Positions 55,593 to 64,000 of a stretch of 64,000 nucleotides of DNA are shown piece after piece (the first letter of the stretch is position 1; every line of letters starts with the position of its first letter). The notes below the pieces were generated by a model that was given only the letters and a program-made list of their open reading frames with translations, made no database searches and was not told the DNA's origin. Origin of the DNA: Rhodobacterales bacterium LSUCC0387. GTDB taxonomy: Bacteria; Pseudomonadota; Alphaproteobacteria; Rhodobacterales; Rhodobacteraceae. The position numbers and the translations under genes are program-made. The stretch is from the NCBI GenBank assembly GCA_015689775.1, contig WVSR01000001.1, positions 124,001 to 188,000 of the forward strand. Direction: 5' to 3'.

Positions 55593-56061
55593 ATACCAAT
55601 CCTTTGGCAACCTCTGGATTCAACCGCCAAACCTCAAAATTCAAAGCCCCTGCAATGGTGACCCACAGCAGATACGGCACAATCAACGCACCTGCCAGAG
55701 GGTCAAGCGTCCAAAAACTCAGCATTGTGCCACAAACCGCAACCCAAAGCGCGCTAAGGATGACCATGCCCGCACGAATGCGGCGCAACCCAAAGAAAAC
55801 GGGGCTCCACAAGGTGTTGAGCGCAATTTGCAGCGCCCAAAATCCCATCGCATGGCCATTTTCTGCGACCAAGGCCACGCGCGCCGCTGCATAAGCGGAG
55901 GCGATATATAAAACTGTCCAAGCAACGGGAAAAAGCCAATTCGGCGGCGTGAAAAACGGCTTGCTCAAATCGCGATACCACGCGCCCGGAGGAAACATCG
56001 ACCCCGTGGCCGCAGCAGCAGCACAAGCGGCAAAAAATATTATGAAAACCGACCAATCCAT
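55591..56061 (-). CDS. tspO: TspO/MBR family tryptophan-rich sensory protein
   Basis: 156 residues, five membrane helices. The family motifs WYRDLSKPFFTPPNWLFPVAW and ALNTLWSPVFFGLRR are present, rich in tryptophan. TspO binds porphyrins and in Rhodobacter negatively affects carotenoid and bacteriochlorophyll gene expression. It lies 18 bases after crtB on the same strand, the common crtI-crtB-tspO order. Confidence 0.96.
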   Translation of the reverse strand: MDWSVFIIFFAACAAAAATGSMFPPGAWYRDLSKPFFTPPNWLFPVAWTVLYIASAYAAARVALVAENGHAMGFWALQIALNTLWSPVFFGLRRIRAGMVILSALWVAVCGTMLSFWTLDPLAGALIVPYLLWVTIAGALNFEVWRLNPEVAKGLV

Positions 56062-56079
56062 GATGGAGCAGTTAGCGCG

Positions 56080-57102
56080 TTATGGGTTCGCTTCCAGTAT
56101 ACGCCCGCGATCTTGCGCCTCTAATTGCGCCAGAACAGATATGACCTGATCACTCCATCCTGTACGATCTGGTTGCCGCTTGGCTGCCGCATCGACCAAA
56201 AAGCGGGTTTCTTCCAAAGGTGGCGCATAAAGCATTGGGCTACGCGGAGCCAAGGTGATGATTGTAGCCTGAATCGCAGAATAGCTGAGCAACCCAAATT
56301 TTTGTCGCGCCGTTGTGAAGGCGCGTTGCGTGACACCATCATACCCACGCCGCGCCACAGCAGCGCCAATTGCATCATAGCAATGGCGCGCAGCGAGAAT
56401 CCCCGCACGGCTGATCAAGGGTAATTGCGACACACCCGCCTCGGACCGTTCATACAGCCTGCGCGCCTCGGCCAAGAGCCTGCGATTGATGCGCCGAAGC
56501 GCAGGCGAAATGCGCGGATCAGAGAGAAAGCGATCAAGGTTAAAACCTTCTTCCTCAAGCCAATCTAGGGGCAAATAAACGCGCCCTGCGCGGGCATCTT
56601 CGCCCACATCGCGGGCGATATTGGTTAATTGCATGGCCACGCCCAGATCACAGGCGCGCGCCAAAGCATCGCCCGAACGCACCCCCATCAACACGCACAT
56701 CATCGCCCCGACAGCGGAAGCAACCCGTGCAGAGTAACCACGCAAATCTGATAGGGTGTCATAGCGCCGTTCGGTCGCATCCCATGCAAGACCTTCTAGC
56801 AGGGCTTCGGGCAAGGCGCGGGGCATTTCGAAATCCTGCACTACAGCGGCGAAGGCGCGATCAGCGGGACAGTCCACAGGTTGCCCGCGATAGATACGAT
56901 CCAGCCGATCACTAAGATCAAGCACGGCATGTGCCTTGTTTTGGCTGAAATCCACCGCATCATCGGAAATGCGACAGAAGGCATAAAGCGCCAGCGCCGG
57001 ATCGCGCACAGTGCGCGGCAAGATGCGCGATGCAATATCGAAGGAATGTGAACCTTCGGCAATTGCCGCGCGGCAATAGGCAAGATCCCGATCTTCAATC
57101 AT
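56080..57102 (-). CDS. crtB: Phytoene synthase
   Basis: 340 residues. The two aspartate-rich magnesium motifs are DDAVD (in ISDDAVDFSQ) and DVGED (in LTNIARDVGEDARAG). The enzyme condenses two geranylgeranyl diphosphates to phytoene, the first carotenoid step. Its ATG overlaps the crtI stop (ATGA), so the two are coupled. It is transcribed away from crtA. Confidence 0.97.
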   Translation of the reverse strand: MIEDRDLAYCRAAIAEGSHSFDIASRILPRTVRDPALALYAFCRISDDAVDFSQNKAHAVLDLSDRLDRIYRGQPVDCPADRAFAAVVQDFEMPRALPEALLEGLAWDATERRYDTLSDLRGYSARVASAVGAMMCVLMGVRSGDALARACDLGVAMQLTNIARDVGEDARAGRVYLPLDWLEEEGFNLDRFLSDPRISPALRRINRRLLAEARRLYERSEAGVSQLPLISRAGILAARHCYDAIGAAVARRGYDGVTQRAFTTARQKFGLLSYSAIQATIITLAPRSPMLYAPPLEETRFLVDAAAKRQPDRTGWSDQVISVLAQLEAQDRGRILEANP

Positions 57103-58691
57103 TCTGCCGCCATCTTTATCTCATGGCCAGATGAGACGGAGACCGCATCTGGCACCAGTTTTGCCAACACTTCAGCCGATGAAATTACCCCAGGCAAACC
57201 CGCCCCAGGATGCGTGCCTGCCCCAACCAGATAGAGACCTTTCGCCTCCTCCGACACGTTATGGGGGCGGAAATAGGCACTTTGCAGGATACGTGGCTCG
57301 ATTGAGAATCCAGACCCGTTGGGGGAAAGATAGCGACTTTCAAAATCTGCGGGGGTCAGCACCTCGGAAGCAGAAACATGCGCGCCCAAGTCAGGCAAAA
57401 GTTGATCTTCCAAAACCTGCTGCACCTTTTGGCGATAGGCTTCGCCCATCTTGGCCCAATCCACGGGATCATCAAACCCCAGATGCGGCACAGGTGAAAG
57501 GGCGTAGAACGTATCATCCCCCTCGGGCGCACAGCTTGGGTCAGTCACCGAGGGGCGATGAACATAAAGGCTCATATCTTCGCTAAGTTTGCCTTTGATA
57601 AAGATATCTTTGACCAAACCACGATACCGCGCGCCGTTGAGGATCGTATGATGACCCACATCCGCCCATTTGTTGCGCGTGCCACGTGTGCCGAAATACC
57701 AAACAAAAAGACCCATCGACCAACGCGCGCGGGTTAATTTGCCATCCGTCCAACGGCGGCGGGGGCGATTGCGCATCAAATGCTTATAGGTATGACCCGC
57801 ATCCGCGTTTGAGACGACAATATCCGCCGCAACAACCTTGCCCGTGGCAAGGCGCACACCTGTGGCGCGGTTATCGTGAAAGGTGATTTCATCCACAACG
57901 TGATGAAAGCGAAGCGCGCCGCCTTGATCCTGAACAACGCGGGCCATGGCCTTGGCAATCGCGGCCACACCGCCCATTGCATAATGGACACCGAATTCTT
58001 TTTCGAGATGGCTGACCAAGATATACATCGAGGTCACGTTAAACGGATCCCCCCCGATAAAGAGCGGATGAAAACTAAACGCCATCCGCAGTCGTTCATC
58101 CTTAAACCGCTTTGCCGCATGAGCATAAACAGAGCGATCCGCGCGAAGCATGCCAAATTTTGGCAAAACCTTAATCAAATCCCAAAGCTTGTGCATGGAG
58201 CGGCGACCGAGATCTTCAAACCCAAACCAATAGCGCGCTGCACTGTCTTGCAGGAACCGCTCATAGCCCTTTGCATCTTGCGGCGAGAGGCGCGCCACTT
58301 CGGCGCGCATCGCATCGGTGTTTTGGCTGGCGGTGAAATGTGAACCGTCTGGCCAACGGATTTCGTAAAATGGCTCAATCGGACGCAGATCAACATCCTG
58401 ATCGAAATCCCGCCCGCAAACCGCCCATAATTCCCGAAACACTTGAGGCACGGTGACAATAGTCGGGCCGAGGTCAAAGCGATGCCCGTTCTGGTAGAGC
58501 GCAGAGCCACGCCCGCCCGCCATATCCAATTTATCAATGACCGTGACGCGATAGCCCTTCGCCCCTAACCGCATGGCCGAGGCCAATCCCCCCAAGCCCG
58601 CACCAATCACTATTGCATGGGGGCGGGCATCGCCCGCATTTGGGGGAAAGCCTGATCGAGGGTCACTATGCACTCGGTGGTCATCCATCAT
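57099..58691 (-). CDS. crtI: Phytoene desaturase
   Basis: 530 residues. The FAD loop is VIGAGLGGLASAMRLGAKG followed by DKLDMAGGRGSALYQ, and the C-terminal signature is VGAGTHPGAGLPGVISSAEV. It introduces double bonds into phytoene to give neurosporene or lycopene. The start lies near the divergent crtA, with a repressor box at 58708-58725 in front. It is the first gene of the crtI-crtB-tspO operon. Confidence 0.97.
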   Translation of the reverse strand: MMDDHRVHSDPRSGFPPNAGDARPHAIVIGAGLGGLASAMRLGAKGYRVTVIDKLDMAGGRGSALYQNGHRFDLGPTIVTVPQVFRELWAVCGRDFDQDVDLRPIEPFYEIRWPDGSHFTASQNTDAMRAEVARLSPQDAKGYERFLQDSAARYWFGFEDLGRRSMHKLWDLIKVLPKFGMLRADRSVYAHAAKRFKDERLRMAFSFHPLFIGGDPFNVTSMYILVSHLEKEFGVHYAMGGVAAIAKAMARVVQDQGGALRFHHVVDEITFHDNRATGVRLATGKVVAADIVVSNADAGHTYKHLMRNRPRRRWTDGKLTRARWSMGLFVWYFGTRGTRNKWADVGHHTILNGARYRGLVKDIFIKGKLSEDMSLYVHRPSVTDPSCAPEGDDTFYALSPVPHLGFDDPVDWAKMGEAYRQKVQQVLEDQLLPDLGAHVSASEVLTPADFESRYLSPNGSGFSIEPRILQSAYFRPHNVSEEAKGLYLVGAGTHPGAGLPGVISSAEVLAKLVPDAVSVSSGHEIKMAAE

Positions 58692-58707
58692 AGGCCCTAT
58701 CGTAAAC

Positions 58708-58725
58708 TGTCTAGTTTAATTTACA
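58708..58725. promoter_or_regulatory. PpsR/CrtJ operator 1 (crtI-crtA intergenic)
   Basis: TGT-N12-ACA with perfect TGT (58708-58710) and ACA (58723-58725). This is the PpsR/CrtJ consensus. It overlaps a possible minus-strand promoter for crtI (TTGTAA and TACGAT about 16 bases apart). PpsR/CrtJ represses photosynthesis genes under oxygen. Confidence 0.85.
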
Positions 58726-58823
58726 ACACGAATTCGCTGCTAAAGCTGGTCGCGACGCATGCATGTCAATAAAACAAAGAAATAATTGAAATATATTGTT
58801 CTCTTTCCTTTATTGGCTAAATC

Positions 58824-58841
58824 TGTCACTATTAATTGACA
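58824..58841. promoter_or_regulatory. PpsR/CrtJ operator 2 (crtI-crtA intergenic)
   Basis: A second perfect TGT-N12-ACA (58824-58826 and 58839-58841), 116 bases from the first, and 17 bases before the crtA start. Paired boxes of this kind allow cooperative binding or looping by PpsR/CrtJ. Confidence 0.85.
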
Positions 58842-58857
58842 GATAAAAAGATCGACT

Positions 58858-59580
58858 ATGCAATCTGTAACGCTAAGCCTATTTCGATTTGGAACCGTCT
58901 CCGCGCGAGTCTGGGCCTTTGCCCAAATGGCAACGGCACGATTCGCCTTGCGCCGTGAGGCAGGGATCGGTTTTTTCAAATTGCTTGGCTCAGGCACGGG
59001 TGAGGGATTTACACCCATTCCAAATGTTTCGGTTTATGCCATTCTTGCCACTTGGCCCGACCATGTGACCGCACAATCTCAGATTGCAAAAAGTCCAACC
59101 TTCCGCCGCTATCGCGCATATGCAGTCGAAGATTGCACCCTGTATCTCACCCCCAGCACGGCGCGGGGGGAATGGGATGGGCAAGCGCCGTTTGTAACCG
59201 ATGCTGAGCCAACAAACGGCCCGATTGCGGCGCTGACCCGCGCCACGGTAAAACCCTTAAATGCGCTGCGCTTTTGGCGGCGCGTCCCTGATATTTCGCA
59301 GGTCATTGGCGATGATCCCAACGTTCTATTCAAGATCGGCGTTGGCGAAGTGCCTCTCCTGCATCAAGTTACGTTTTCAATTTGGCCAGACACGCAAACC
59401 ATGGCGCAATTCGCGCGCCATGACGGCCCGCATGCGCGCGCCATAAAAGCCGTGCGCGATGGCGCATGGTTCAAAGAAGAACTCTACGCCCGCTTTGCCC
59501 TTAAAAATATCGAGGGCACGTGGGAGGGGGGCTGTCCGCTGCAATCTCGTATCTCGACCTATGAAAGACCCGTTATATGA
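58858..59580 (+). CDS. crtA: Spheroidene monooxygenase
   Basis: 240 residues, close to the Rhodobacter CrtA length. Conserved features include [32 protein letters not shown] and the C-terminal [20 protein letters not shown]. CrtA adds the keto group to spheroidene, giving spheroidenone in oxygen-exposed cells. The start is ATG 58858 with only a weak A-rich ribosome site. It begins a coupled run crtA-bchI-bchD-bchO, each joined by an ATGA overlap. Confidence 0.95.
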   Translation: MQSVTLSLFRFGTVSARVWAFAQMATARFALRREAGIGFFKLLGSGTGEGFTPIPNVSVYAILATWPDHVTAQSQIAKSPTFRRYRAYAVEDCTLYLTPSTARGEWDGQAPFVTDAEPTNGPIAALTRATVKPLNALRFWRRVPDISQVIGDDPNVLFKIGVGEVPLLHQVTFSIWPDTQTMAQFARHDGPHARAIKAVRDGAWFKEELYARFALKNIEGTWEGGCPLQSRISTYERPVI

Positions 59581-60581
59581 GCCACGCTTTTCCTTTTTCT
59601 GCCATCGTAGGCCAAGATGCGATGAAACAAGCCATGCTTTTGACCGCTATTGATGCGGGCATTGGCGGCGTTTTGGTTTTCGGAGATCGCGGCACGGGGA
59701 AATCAACCGCCGTGCGGGGCTTGGTCGCTTTGCTGCCACCGATTACGGCGATAAAAGGGTGCCCTGTGAATTCTGCCGCCGAAGCGGACATACCGGATTG
59801 GGCCAATGTTGCGGATCGTAATGTGGTCGAAAAACCCACACCCGTGGTCGACCTGCCGCTTGGGGCAACAGAGGATCGCGTGGTGGGTGCCTTGGACATC
59901 GAAAAAGCCCTTGCCAAAGGTGAAAAGGCCTTTGAAGCAGGGCTTCTTGCGCGAGCCAATCGCGGCTATCTCTATATTGACGAGGTCAACCTACTCGAAG
60001 ATCACTTGGTCGATCTTTTGTTGGATGTGGCGCAGTCTGGCGAAAATCTGGTCGAGCGGGAGGGTCTTTCAATCCGCCACCCTGCGCGATTTGTTTTGGT
60101 GGGTTCGGGCAACCCAGAAGAAGGCGAATTGCGGCCCCAACTTTTGGATCGTTTCGGCCTTTCAGTTGAAGTGAAAAGTCCGAAGGATATCGACACACGC
60201 ATTGAGGTCATCAAGCGGCGCGATGCCTTTGATCAAGATCGTGCCAAATTTGTGAAATCGTGGGCCAAATCGGATGAGGCTATCCGCAAATCCATCATTG
60301 CCGCACGCAAACGCCTGTCAAAAATCCGCACGAACGATGCGATCTTGAAAGATTGCGCCGCCCTTTGCCTTGAGCTTGGGTCAGACGGGTTGCGCGGCGA
60401 ATTAACCCTGTTGCGCGCCGCCCGCGCGCAAGCCGCGTTCGAGGGGGCATCCGAAATCACACGCGCCCATTTACGGGCTGTTGCACCCATGGCGCTGTCA
60501 CACCGCTTGCGCCGCGACCCGTTAGATGAGGCAGGCTCCACCACCCGCGTGATGCGCACAGTTGAGGCTGTGCTGCCATGA
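59577..60581 (+). CDS. bchI: Magnesium chelatase ATPase subunit I
   Basis: 334 residues, AAA+ type. Walker A is [14 protein letters not shown], the pre-Walker B insert region [13 protein letters not shown], Walker [15 protein letters not shown] and the sensor loop [19 protein letters not shown] are all intact. It hydrolyses ATP to drive insertion of magnesium into protoporphyrin IX by BchH, together with BchD. It overlaps crtA and bchD by four bases each. Confidence 0.98.
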   Translation: MSHAFPFSAIVGQDAMKQAMLLTAIDAGIGGVLVFGDRGTGKSTAVRGLVALLPPITAIKGCPVNSAAEADIPDWANVADRNVVEKPTPVVDLPLGATEDRVVGALDIEKALAKGEKAFEAGLLARANRGYLYIDEVNLLEDHLVDLLLDVAQSGENLVEREGLSIRHPARFVLVGSGNPEEGELRPQLLDRFGLSVEVKSPKDIDTRIEVIKRRDAFDQDRAKFVKSWAKSDEAIRKSIIAARKRLSKIRTNDAILKDCAALCLELGSDGLRGELTLLRAARAQAAFEGASEITRAHLRAVAPMALSHRLRRDPLDEAGSTTRVMRTVEAVLP

Positions 60582-62287
60582 CAACAGCACAGGAAAGATG
60601 GGCTAGTTTCAATCTGGCCATCGCCCTGTTTGCGATTGACCCCGCACCCCTTGGCGGTATTTGGCTTCGGGCCCGTGTTGGCCCCGTTCGGGATCGGATT
60701 ATTCAGGCTCTGAACATAGCTTTAGACACTGATTTTTTTCCGCGCCTTCACCCAAATATCAGTGATGAGGCCCTGTTTGGCGGGTTAGACCTAAGCGCAA
60801 CCTTGGCAACAGGGCACCCAATTCAAACAGAGGGACTGCTCAGCAAGGGCGGCACAGTGATCCTGACAATGGCCGAACGTGCCAAATCCGCGCTTTTGGC
60901 ACGATTGGCAGGGGCGTTGGACGCTGAGACGGGCTTGTCAATTATTGCCCTAGATGAAGCCGCCGAGGAAGGCGAGGGTTTAGGGCATAGCCTCAGTGAT
61001 CGCCTCGGGCTGCATCTGCAGCTTGATGCCATTCCACAATCCGCGGCGCAGGAAATGGAATTTGACAGCACAGCTTTGGCCGAGGCGCGTGCGCGCCTAA
61101 CCCATGTGCGACATGCGCCTGAAGACTATCGTGATCTCTGCTTGGTGGCTAAGGCGCTTGGCGTCACATCGTTGCGCGCCGTTCAGCATGCCCTGCGCCT
61201 TGCCCGCCATTCGGCGGCCTTGATGGGGTCGGATCAGGTCGAACAGGCGGATTTGCAACTGGCTGTAGAATTGGCCCTTGTCCCACGTGCCACGCAAATC
61301 CCTGAAACAGCCCCGCCTGAACAAGCGCGACCCCCACAACCACAAGAAACCGAGGCGCAAGAAAACCCGTCTGACCCCGAAGATCCGCAGACGGAGGGGG
61401 AGGATCTTCCCCCCTTCGAGGCGTTGATCGAGGCGGCTAAGGCCATGCTTCCGCCCGATCTCTTGGCACGATTGGCAGCACAGCGTGCCGCACGGCAAAG
61501 CAAGGGCAGCTCAGGAACGGGCAACCGCAAGAAGGGCAATCACCGCGGCCGCCCCGTTGCCTCGCGCAGTGGCGAATTGGGGGGCGGCGCGCGGATTGAT
61601 TTAATAGCAACCTTGCGCTCCGCCGCTCCATGGCAAGGGCTGCGCGCCCAGACGACAGCGCCTAAGCCACGCGGCATGCATATCCGCAAAGTTGACATCC
61701 GCGTAAAGCAGTTTGAACAAAGTTCAGATCGGGTGATTATCTTTGTGGTAGATGCGTCTGGCTCTAGCGCGATGTCCCGCATGGCCGAGGCCAAAGGTGC
61801 GATTGAGTTGATGTTGGGAGAGGCCTATGCGCGGCGGGATCATGTGGCCTTGGTTGCGTTTCGCGGTGCAGGGGCGGATATTTTGCTGAACCCCACGCGA
61901 TCCCTCGTGCAGACCAAGCGCCGCTTGCAAGACCTACCAGGTGGGGGCGGCACACCGCTTGCCGCAGGGCTGAAATCTGCCCTTGATCTGGCGGTTCTCA
62001 CAAGTGGAAAGGGAATGACGCCGTCCCTCGCGGTTCTGACGGATGGGCGGGCAAATGTCAGTCTTGATGGCAGCGCAAATCGCGCGCAAGCGGGCGAAGA
62101 TGCACAGAATATGGCAAAGGCCCTGCGCGGGCGGGGTGTTCCCGCGATTGTCATCGACACAGGGCAACGCCCAACGCGAGGGCTGGACGATCTGGCCAAG
62201 GTGATGGGCGCGGCCTATGTGCCGCTTCCGCGCGCAGATGCCAAATCCCTAAACGCCGCTGTCGAGGCGGCATTGCCAAGCGCATGA
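60578..62287 (+). CDS. bchD: Magnesium chelatase subunit D
   Basis: 569 residues. The N-terminal AAA-like region (1-230) lacks a proper Walker A, as usual in BchD. A proline- and acid-rich linker (about 245-280) follows, and the C-terminal von Willebrand A domain has the metal site [11 protein letters not shown] (DxSxS), [12 protein letters not shown] and [11 protein letters not shown]. It forms the platform with BchI hexamers and activates BchH. ATGA overlaps tie it to bchI and bchO. Confidence 0.96.
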   Translation: MTTAQERWASFNLAIALFAIDPAPLGGIWLRARVGPVRDRIIQALNIALDTDFFPRLHPNISDEALFGGLDLSATLATGHPIQTEGLLSKGGTVILTMAERAKSALLARLAGALDAETGLSIIALDEAAEEGEGLGHSLSDRLGLHLQLDAIPQSAAQEMEFDSTALAEARARLTHVRHAPEDYRDLCLVAKALGVTSLRAVQHALRLARHSAALMGSDQVEQADLQLAVELALVPRATQIPETAPPEQARPPQPQETEAQENPSDPEDPQTEGEDLPPFEALIEAAKAMLPPDLLARLAAQRAARQSKGSSGTGNRKKGNHRGRPVASRSGELGGGARIDLIATLRSAAPWQGLRAQTTAPKPRGMHIRKVDIRVKQFEQSSDRVIIFVVDASGSSAMSRMAEAKGAIELMLGEAYARRDHVALVAFRGAGADILLNPTRSLVQTKRRLQDLPGGGGTPLAAGLKSALDLAVLTSGKGMTPSLAVLTDGRANVSLDGSANRAQAGEDAQNMAKALRGRGVPAIVIDTGQRPTRGLDDLAKVMGAAYVPLPRADAKSLNAAVEAALPSA

Positions 62288-63153
62288 GCGGGCTTGCGGA
62301 TATTCCAAGCAACTGGCCGTGGCGCGCCCATAGCCAAATCATCGCATCCCATCCGCATCGGTGGCATGTGCAGATTATGGGCACAGGCCCTGATCTGGTT
62401 TTGATCCATGGCGCGGGTGCATCTACGCATTCTTGGCGGGCCATGATGCCACTTTTGGCCCAAACCCATCGCGTCATTGCCTTTGATCTACCAAGTCAGG
62501 GCTTTAGCCGTGCTGGCACCCGCAGTCGGTCATCCCTATCTTTGATGGCACAAGATGTTTTGCGGCTGCTGCAGGGCCAAGGTATCACGCCCGAGGTGAT
62601 TATTGGCCATTCTGCGGGGGCCGCGATTGCCTTGCAGCTGATGCTGCTTGCGCCTGATGCCGCGCAAGGGGTCGTGGCCATCAACGGGGCGCTTGAGAAT
62701 TTCTCTGGCGCTGCGGGTTGGCTCTTTCCGATCATGGCAAAAATGATGGCCCTGAACCCGCTTACCGGGCTTTTCTTAGGCTCAGGGATGAGTGACCGCA
62801 GGCTGATTGCGATTTTGCAAACGACAGGCTCAGAACCTGACGCAGAAACCTTGGGCCATTATCGCGAATTGATGCGCAGACGCGCGCATATCGAGGCAAC
62901 TTTAGCAATGATGGCACAGTGGGATTTAGAAGTGCTACACCGCAGCCTGCCCCAGATCACTGTGCCGATCCTGTTCTTGCATGGCGCAAAGGATCAAGCA
63001 GTTGCACTAGAGGTCGCTCAGCGCGCCGAGGGGATGGTGGCGCAAGGCGCCTTAAAAGTGATTTCAGATGCAGGGCATCTTTTGCCTGAATCTCATCCCG
63101 CCGAGGCGGTTGCTGCGATTTTCGACTTCGTCCAATCGCTCCACAAGACATGA
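62284..63153 (+). CDS. bchO: BchO, alpha/beta-fold hydrolase of the photosynthesis cluster
   Basis: 289 residues. The oxyanion motif is LIHGAGASTHSWR, the nucleophile elbow GHSAGAAI, and the terminal histidine lies in SDAGHLLPESHP. BchO is encoded next to bchID in purple bacteria and is named a magnesium-chelatase accessory protein; its reaction is not established. It is the last gene of the coupled run and is followed by a bidirectional terminator. Confidence 0.94.
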   Translation: MSGLADIPSNWPWRAHSQIIASHPHRWHVQIMGTGPDLVLIHGAGASTHSWRAMMPLLAQTHRVIAFDLPSQGFSRAGTRSRSSLSLMAQDVLRLLQGQGITPEVIIGHSAGAAIALQLMLLAPDAAQGVVAINGALENFSGAAGWLFPIMAKMMALNPLTGLFLGSGMSDRRLIAILQTTGSEPDAETLGHYRELMRRRAHIEATLAMMAQWDLEVLHRSLPQITVPILFLHGAKDQAVALEVAQRAEGMVAQGALKVISDAGHLLPESHPAEAVAAIFDFVQSLHKT

Positions 63154-63181
63154 AAAAGGGCAGATCAATGTCTGCCCTTTT
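63154..63181. terminator. Bidirectional terminator between bchO and cytochrome c2
   Basis: Perfect 11-base arms AAAAGGGCAGA (63154-63164) and TCTGCCCTTTT (63171-63181) with a six-base loop. The A and T ends make it effective in both directions, for bchO on the plus and cytochrome c2 on the minus strand. Confidence 0.92.
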
Positions 63182-63205
63182 CAATGCCATCACAAAACCA
63201 TGCGG

Positions 63206-63649
63206 TTACTGCGCCGCAAGGCTTGCGATATATGCATAGACGTTTTTCGCGTCTTCTTCGCCACGGACACGGAACGCCATAGCACTGCGCGCTCGGTTGT
63301 CACCGGTTGCTTCTCGCAGATAGGCGGTCGGGTCTTGCACATAGGCCACAAACGCCTCTTCCGTCCAAACAACCCCTGCTTCACCTGCCGCGGTGATAGA
63401 TGGAGAATAACGGAAATCTTCGATCGATGCCACAGGACGACCTGCAACGCCGTAAAGATTTGGGCCTGTGCGGCCATTGCGGCCTGCCAGAGTTTCACCT
63501 GCATCGTTTACCACCACGTGGCACGCGACACATTGATTGAAGACACGCTCACCTGCAGCCGCATCACCCGATGCGCCATGGCCATCCGCGAAGGCGGAAG
63601 TTGCAGCGCATAGTCCTGCAACTGTTGCGATGATTGCAGATTTTTTCAT
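63206..63649 (-). CDS. cycA: Cytochrome c2
   Basis: 147 residues: a signal peptide (about 1-21, ending SAFA|DG), the heme site CVACH (about 40-44) and the axial methionine in SAMAFRVRGE. This soluble periplasmic protein carries electrons from the bc1 complex to the reaction centre or to oxidase. Its place between bchO and hemA is typical of photosynthesis clusters. Other small class I c-type cytochromes are possible, but length and context favour c2. Confidence 0.9.
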   Translation of the reverse strand: MKKSAIIATVAGLCAATSAFADGHGASGDAAAGERVFNQCVACHVVVNDAGETLAGRNGRTGPNLYGVAGRPVASIEDFRYSPSITAAGEAGVVWTEEAFVAYVQDPTAYLREATGDNRARSAMAFRVRGEEDAKNVYAYIASLAAQ

Positions 63650-63740
63650 TGTTCTCTCTCCCTCGGTTAAAGGTAACCGCTCAGCAACCTAGCCCTTTTT
63701 CAAGCAGCTCCAAGGGCAATTTACAGAAAACTTGTCACAT

Positions 63741-64000
63741 CTACGCGACTGCATGCGAAACAGCGCATTGTTTCCAGAGTGTTTTCAGAGCCAGCACAAG
63801 ATATTCGATGTCCTCATCCGTGTGCAAAGGGCCAGGAGTAAAGCGCAGGCGCTCGGTGCCTTTGGGAACTGTGGGGTAATTGATCGGCTGCACATAAATG
63901 CCGAATTGTTCCATCAAAATATCTGACAGCATTTTGCATTTCACGGGATCTTTCACCATCACAGGGATGATGTGGCTGGCATTGTTGACATGCGGGATCC
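63741..64000 (-). CDS. hemA: 5-aminolevulinate synthase, C-terminal part
   Basis: The last 86 or so codons of a gene that enters from beyond base 64000 on the minus strand. The sequence PHVNNASHIIPVMVKDPVK, then ILMEQFGIYVQPINYPTVPK and RLRFTPGPLHTDEDI, is the diagnostic end of the PLP-dependent ALA synthase of the Shemin pathway. It makes the first tetrapyrrole precursor from glycine and succinyl-CoA. It lies upstream of cytochrome c2 on the same strand, near the bch genes that use its product. Confidence 0.93.
   Translation of the reverse strand, partial: IPHVNNASHIIPVMVKDPVKCKMLSDILMEQFGIYVQPINYPTVPKGTERLRFTPGPLHTDEDIEYLVLALKTLWKQCAVSHAVA

Noticed and set aside
1-64000. Mobile elements, phage, CRISPR array or defence island
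   Set aside because: I saw no transposase, integrase, terminal inverted repeats, regularly spaced repeats or known defence-gene motifs; the gene content is core-like throughout.

Overview
The window looks like chromosome from an alphaproteobacterium of the Rhodobacteraceae, most likely a photoheterotrophic member of the Roseobacter group. The reasons are the divergent regB / senC-regA redox locus, the alphaproteobacterial addB-addA pair, a gpsA-YciI-EVE run, and a photosynthesis block (tspO, crtB, crtI, crtA, bchI, bchD, bchO, a cytochrome c2 gene and hemA) with two perfect TGT-N12-ACA repressor boxes. By eye the base composition is only moderately G+C rich. I saw no transposase, integrase, CRISPR array, rRNA or convincing tRNA. 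Almost everything is core or niche-core metabolism. No searches could be run, so all family calls rest on recognised motifs, lengths and gene order.

Layout. 1-3.7 kb: end of gpsA, YciI and EVE proteins, a frameshifted DUF2853 gene, S-adenosylhomocysteinase (ahcY) and an HD hydrolase. 3.7-6.6 kb: response regulator regA/prrA, SenC/PrrC and sensor kinase regB/prrB. 6.7-16.2 kb: a possible broken small membrane-protein gene, then a tightly overlapping run tsaE, amgK-murU (fused in this sequence), addB, addA, followed by trxA. 16.2-24.1 kb: amtB-glnK, a class A penicillin-binding protein, MlaC and MlaA homologues, RidA, a FemAB-like acyltransferase and pterin dehydratase. 24.1-31.1 kb: a Prx5-type peroxiredoxin, a ferredoxin-reductase-like flavoprotein, rsmD, a HAD phosphatase, recQ, yaaA, DUF1244 and N-formylglutamate amidohydrolase. 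31.2-40.5 kb: pyruvate kinase, rpmI-rplT, pheS, pheT, a decayed gene, a lipoprotein and ilvD. 40.7-50.0 kb: a CPBP protease, accD, folC, an AEC carrier, a HAD phosphatase, an ornithine cyclodeaminase-like enzyme, an MFS carrier, zapE, a TetR regulator and an acetyltransferase. 50.1-55.6 kb: rimP leader attenuator, rimP, nusA, ylxR, infB. 55.6-64 kb: edge of the photosynthesis gene cluster.

How the parts connect. RegB/RegA is the known redox switch for photosynthesis genes, and SenC is the copper chaperone linked to the cytochrome oxidase that feeds RegB. The crtI-crtB-tspO and crtA-bchI-bchD-bchO operons diverge from one 166-base control region carrying both repressor boxes. The encoded enzymes make phytoene, desaturate it, oxidise spheroidene-type carotenoids, and insert magnesium into protoporphyrin. 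hemA supplies tetrapyrrole precursor and cytochrome c2 carries electrons to the reaction centre.

I found no clear undescribed multi-gene system. The most interesting signals are small: the amgK-murU fusion that hinges on one C in a six-C run, a pseudogene after pheT readable across three frames, two other frameshifted small genes, an odd pheS-pheT spacer with an 11-C tract and hairpins, a LacI-type operator before pyruvate kinase, and a peroxiredoxin whose three cysteines match the spacing of human PRDX5.
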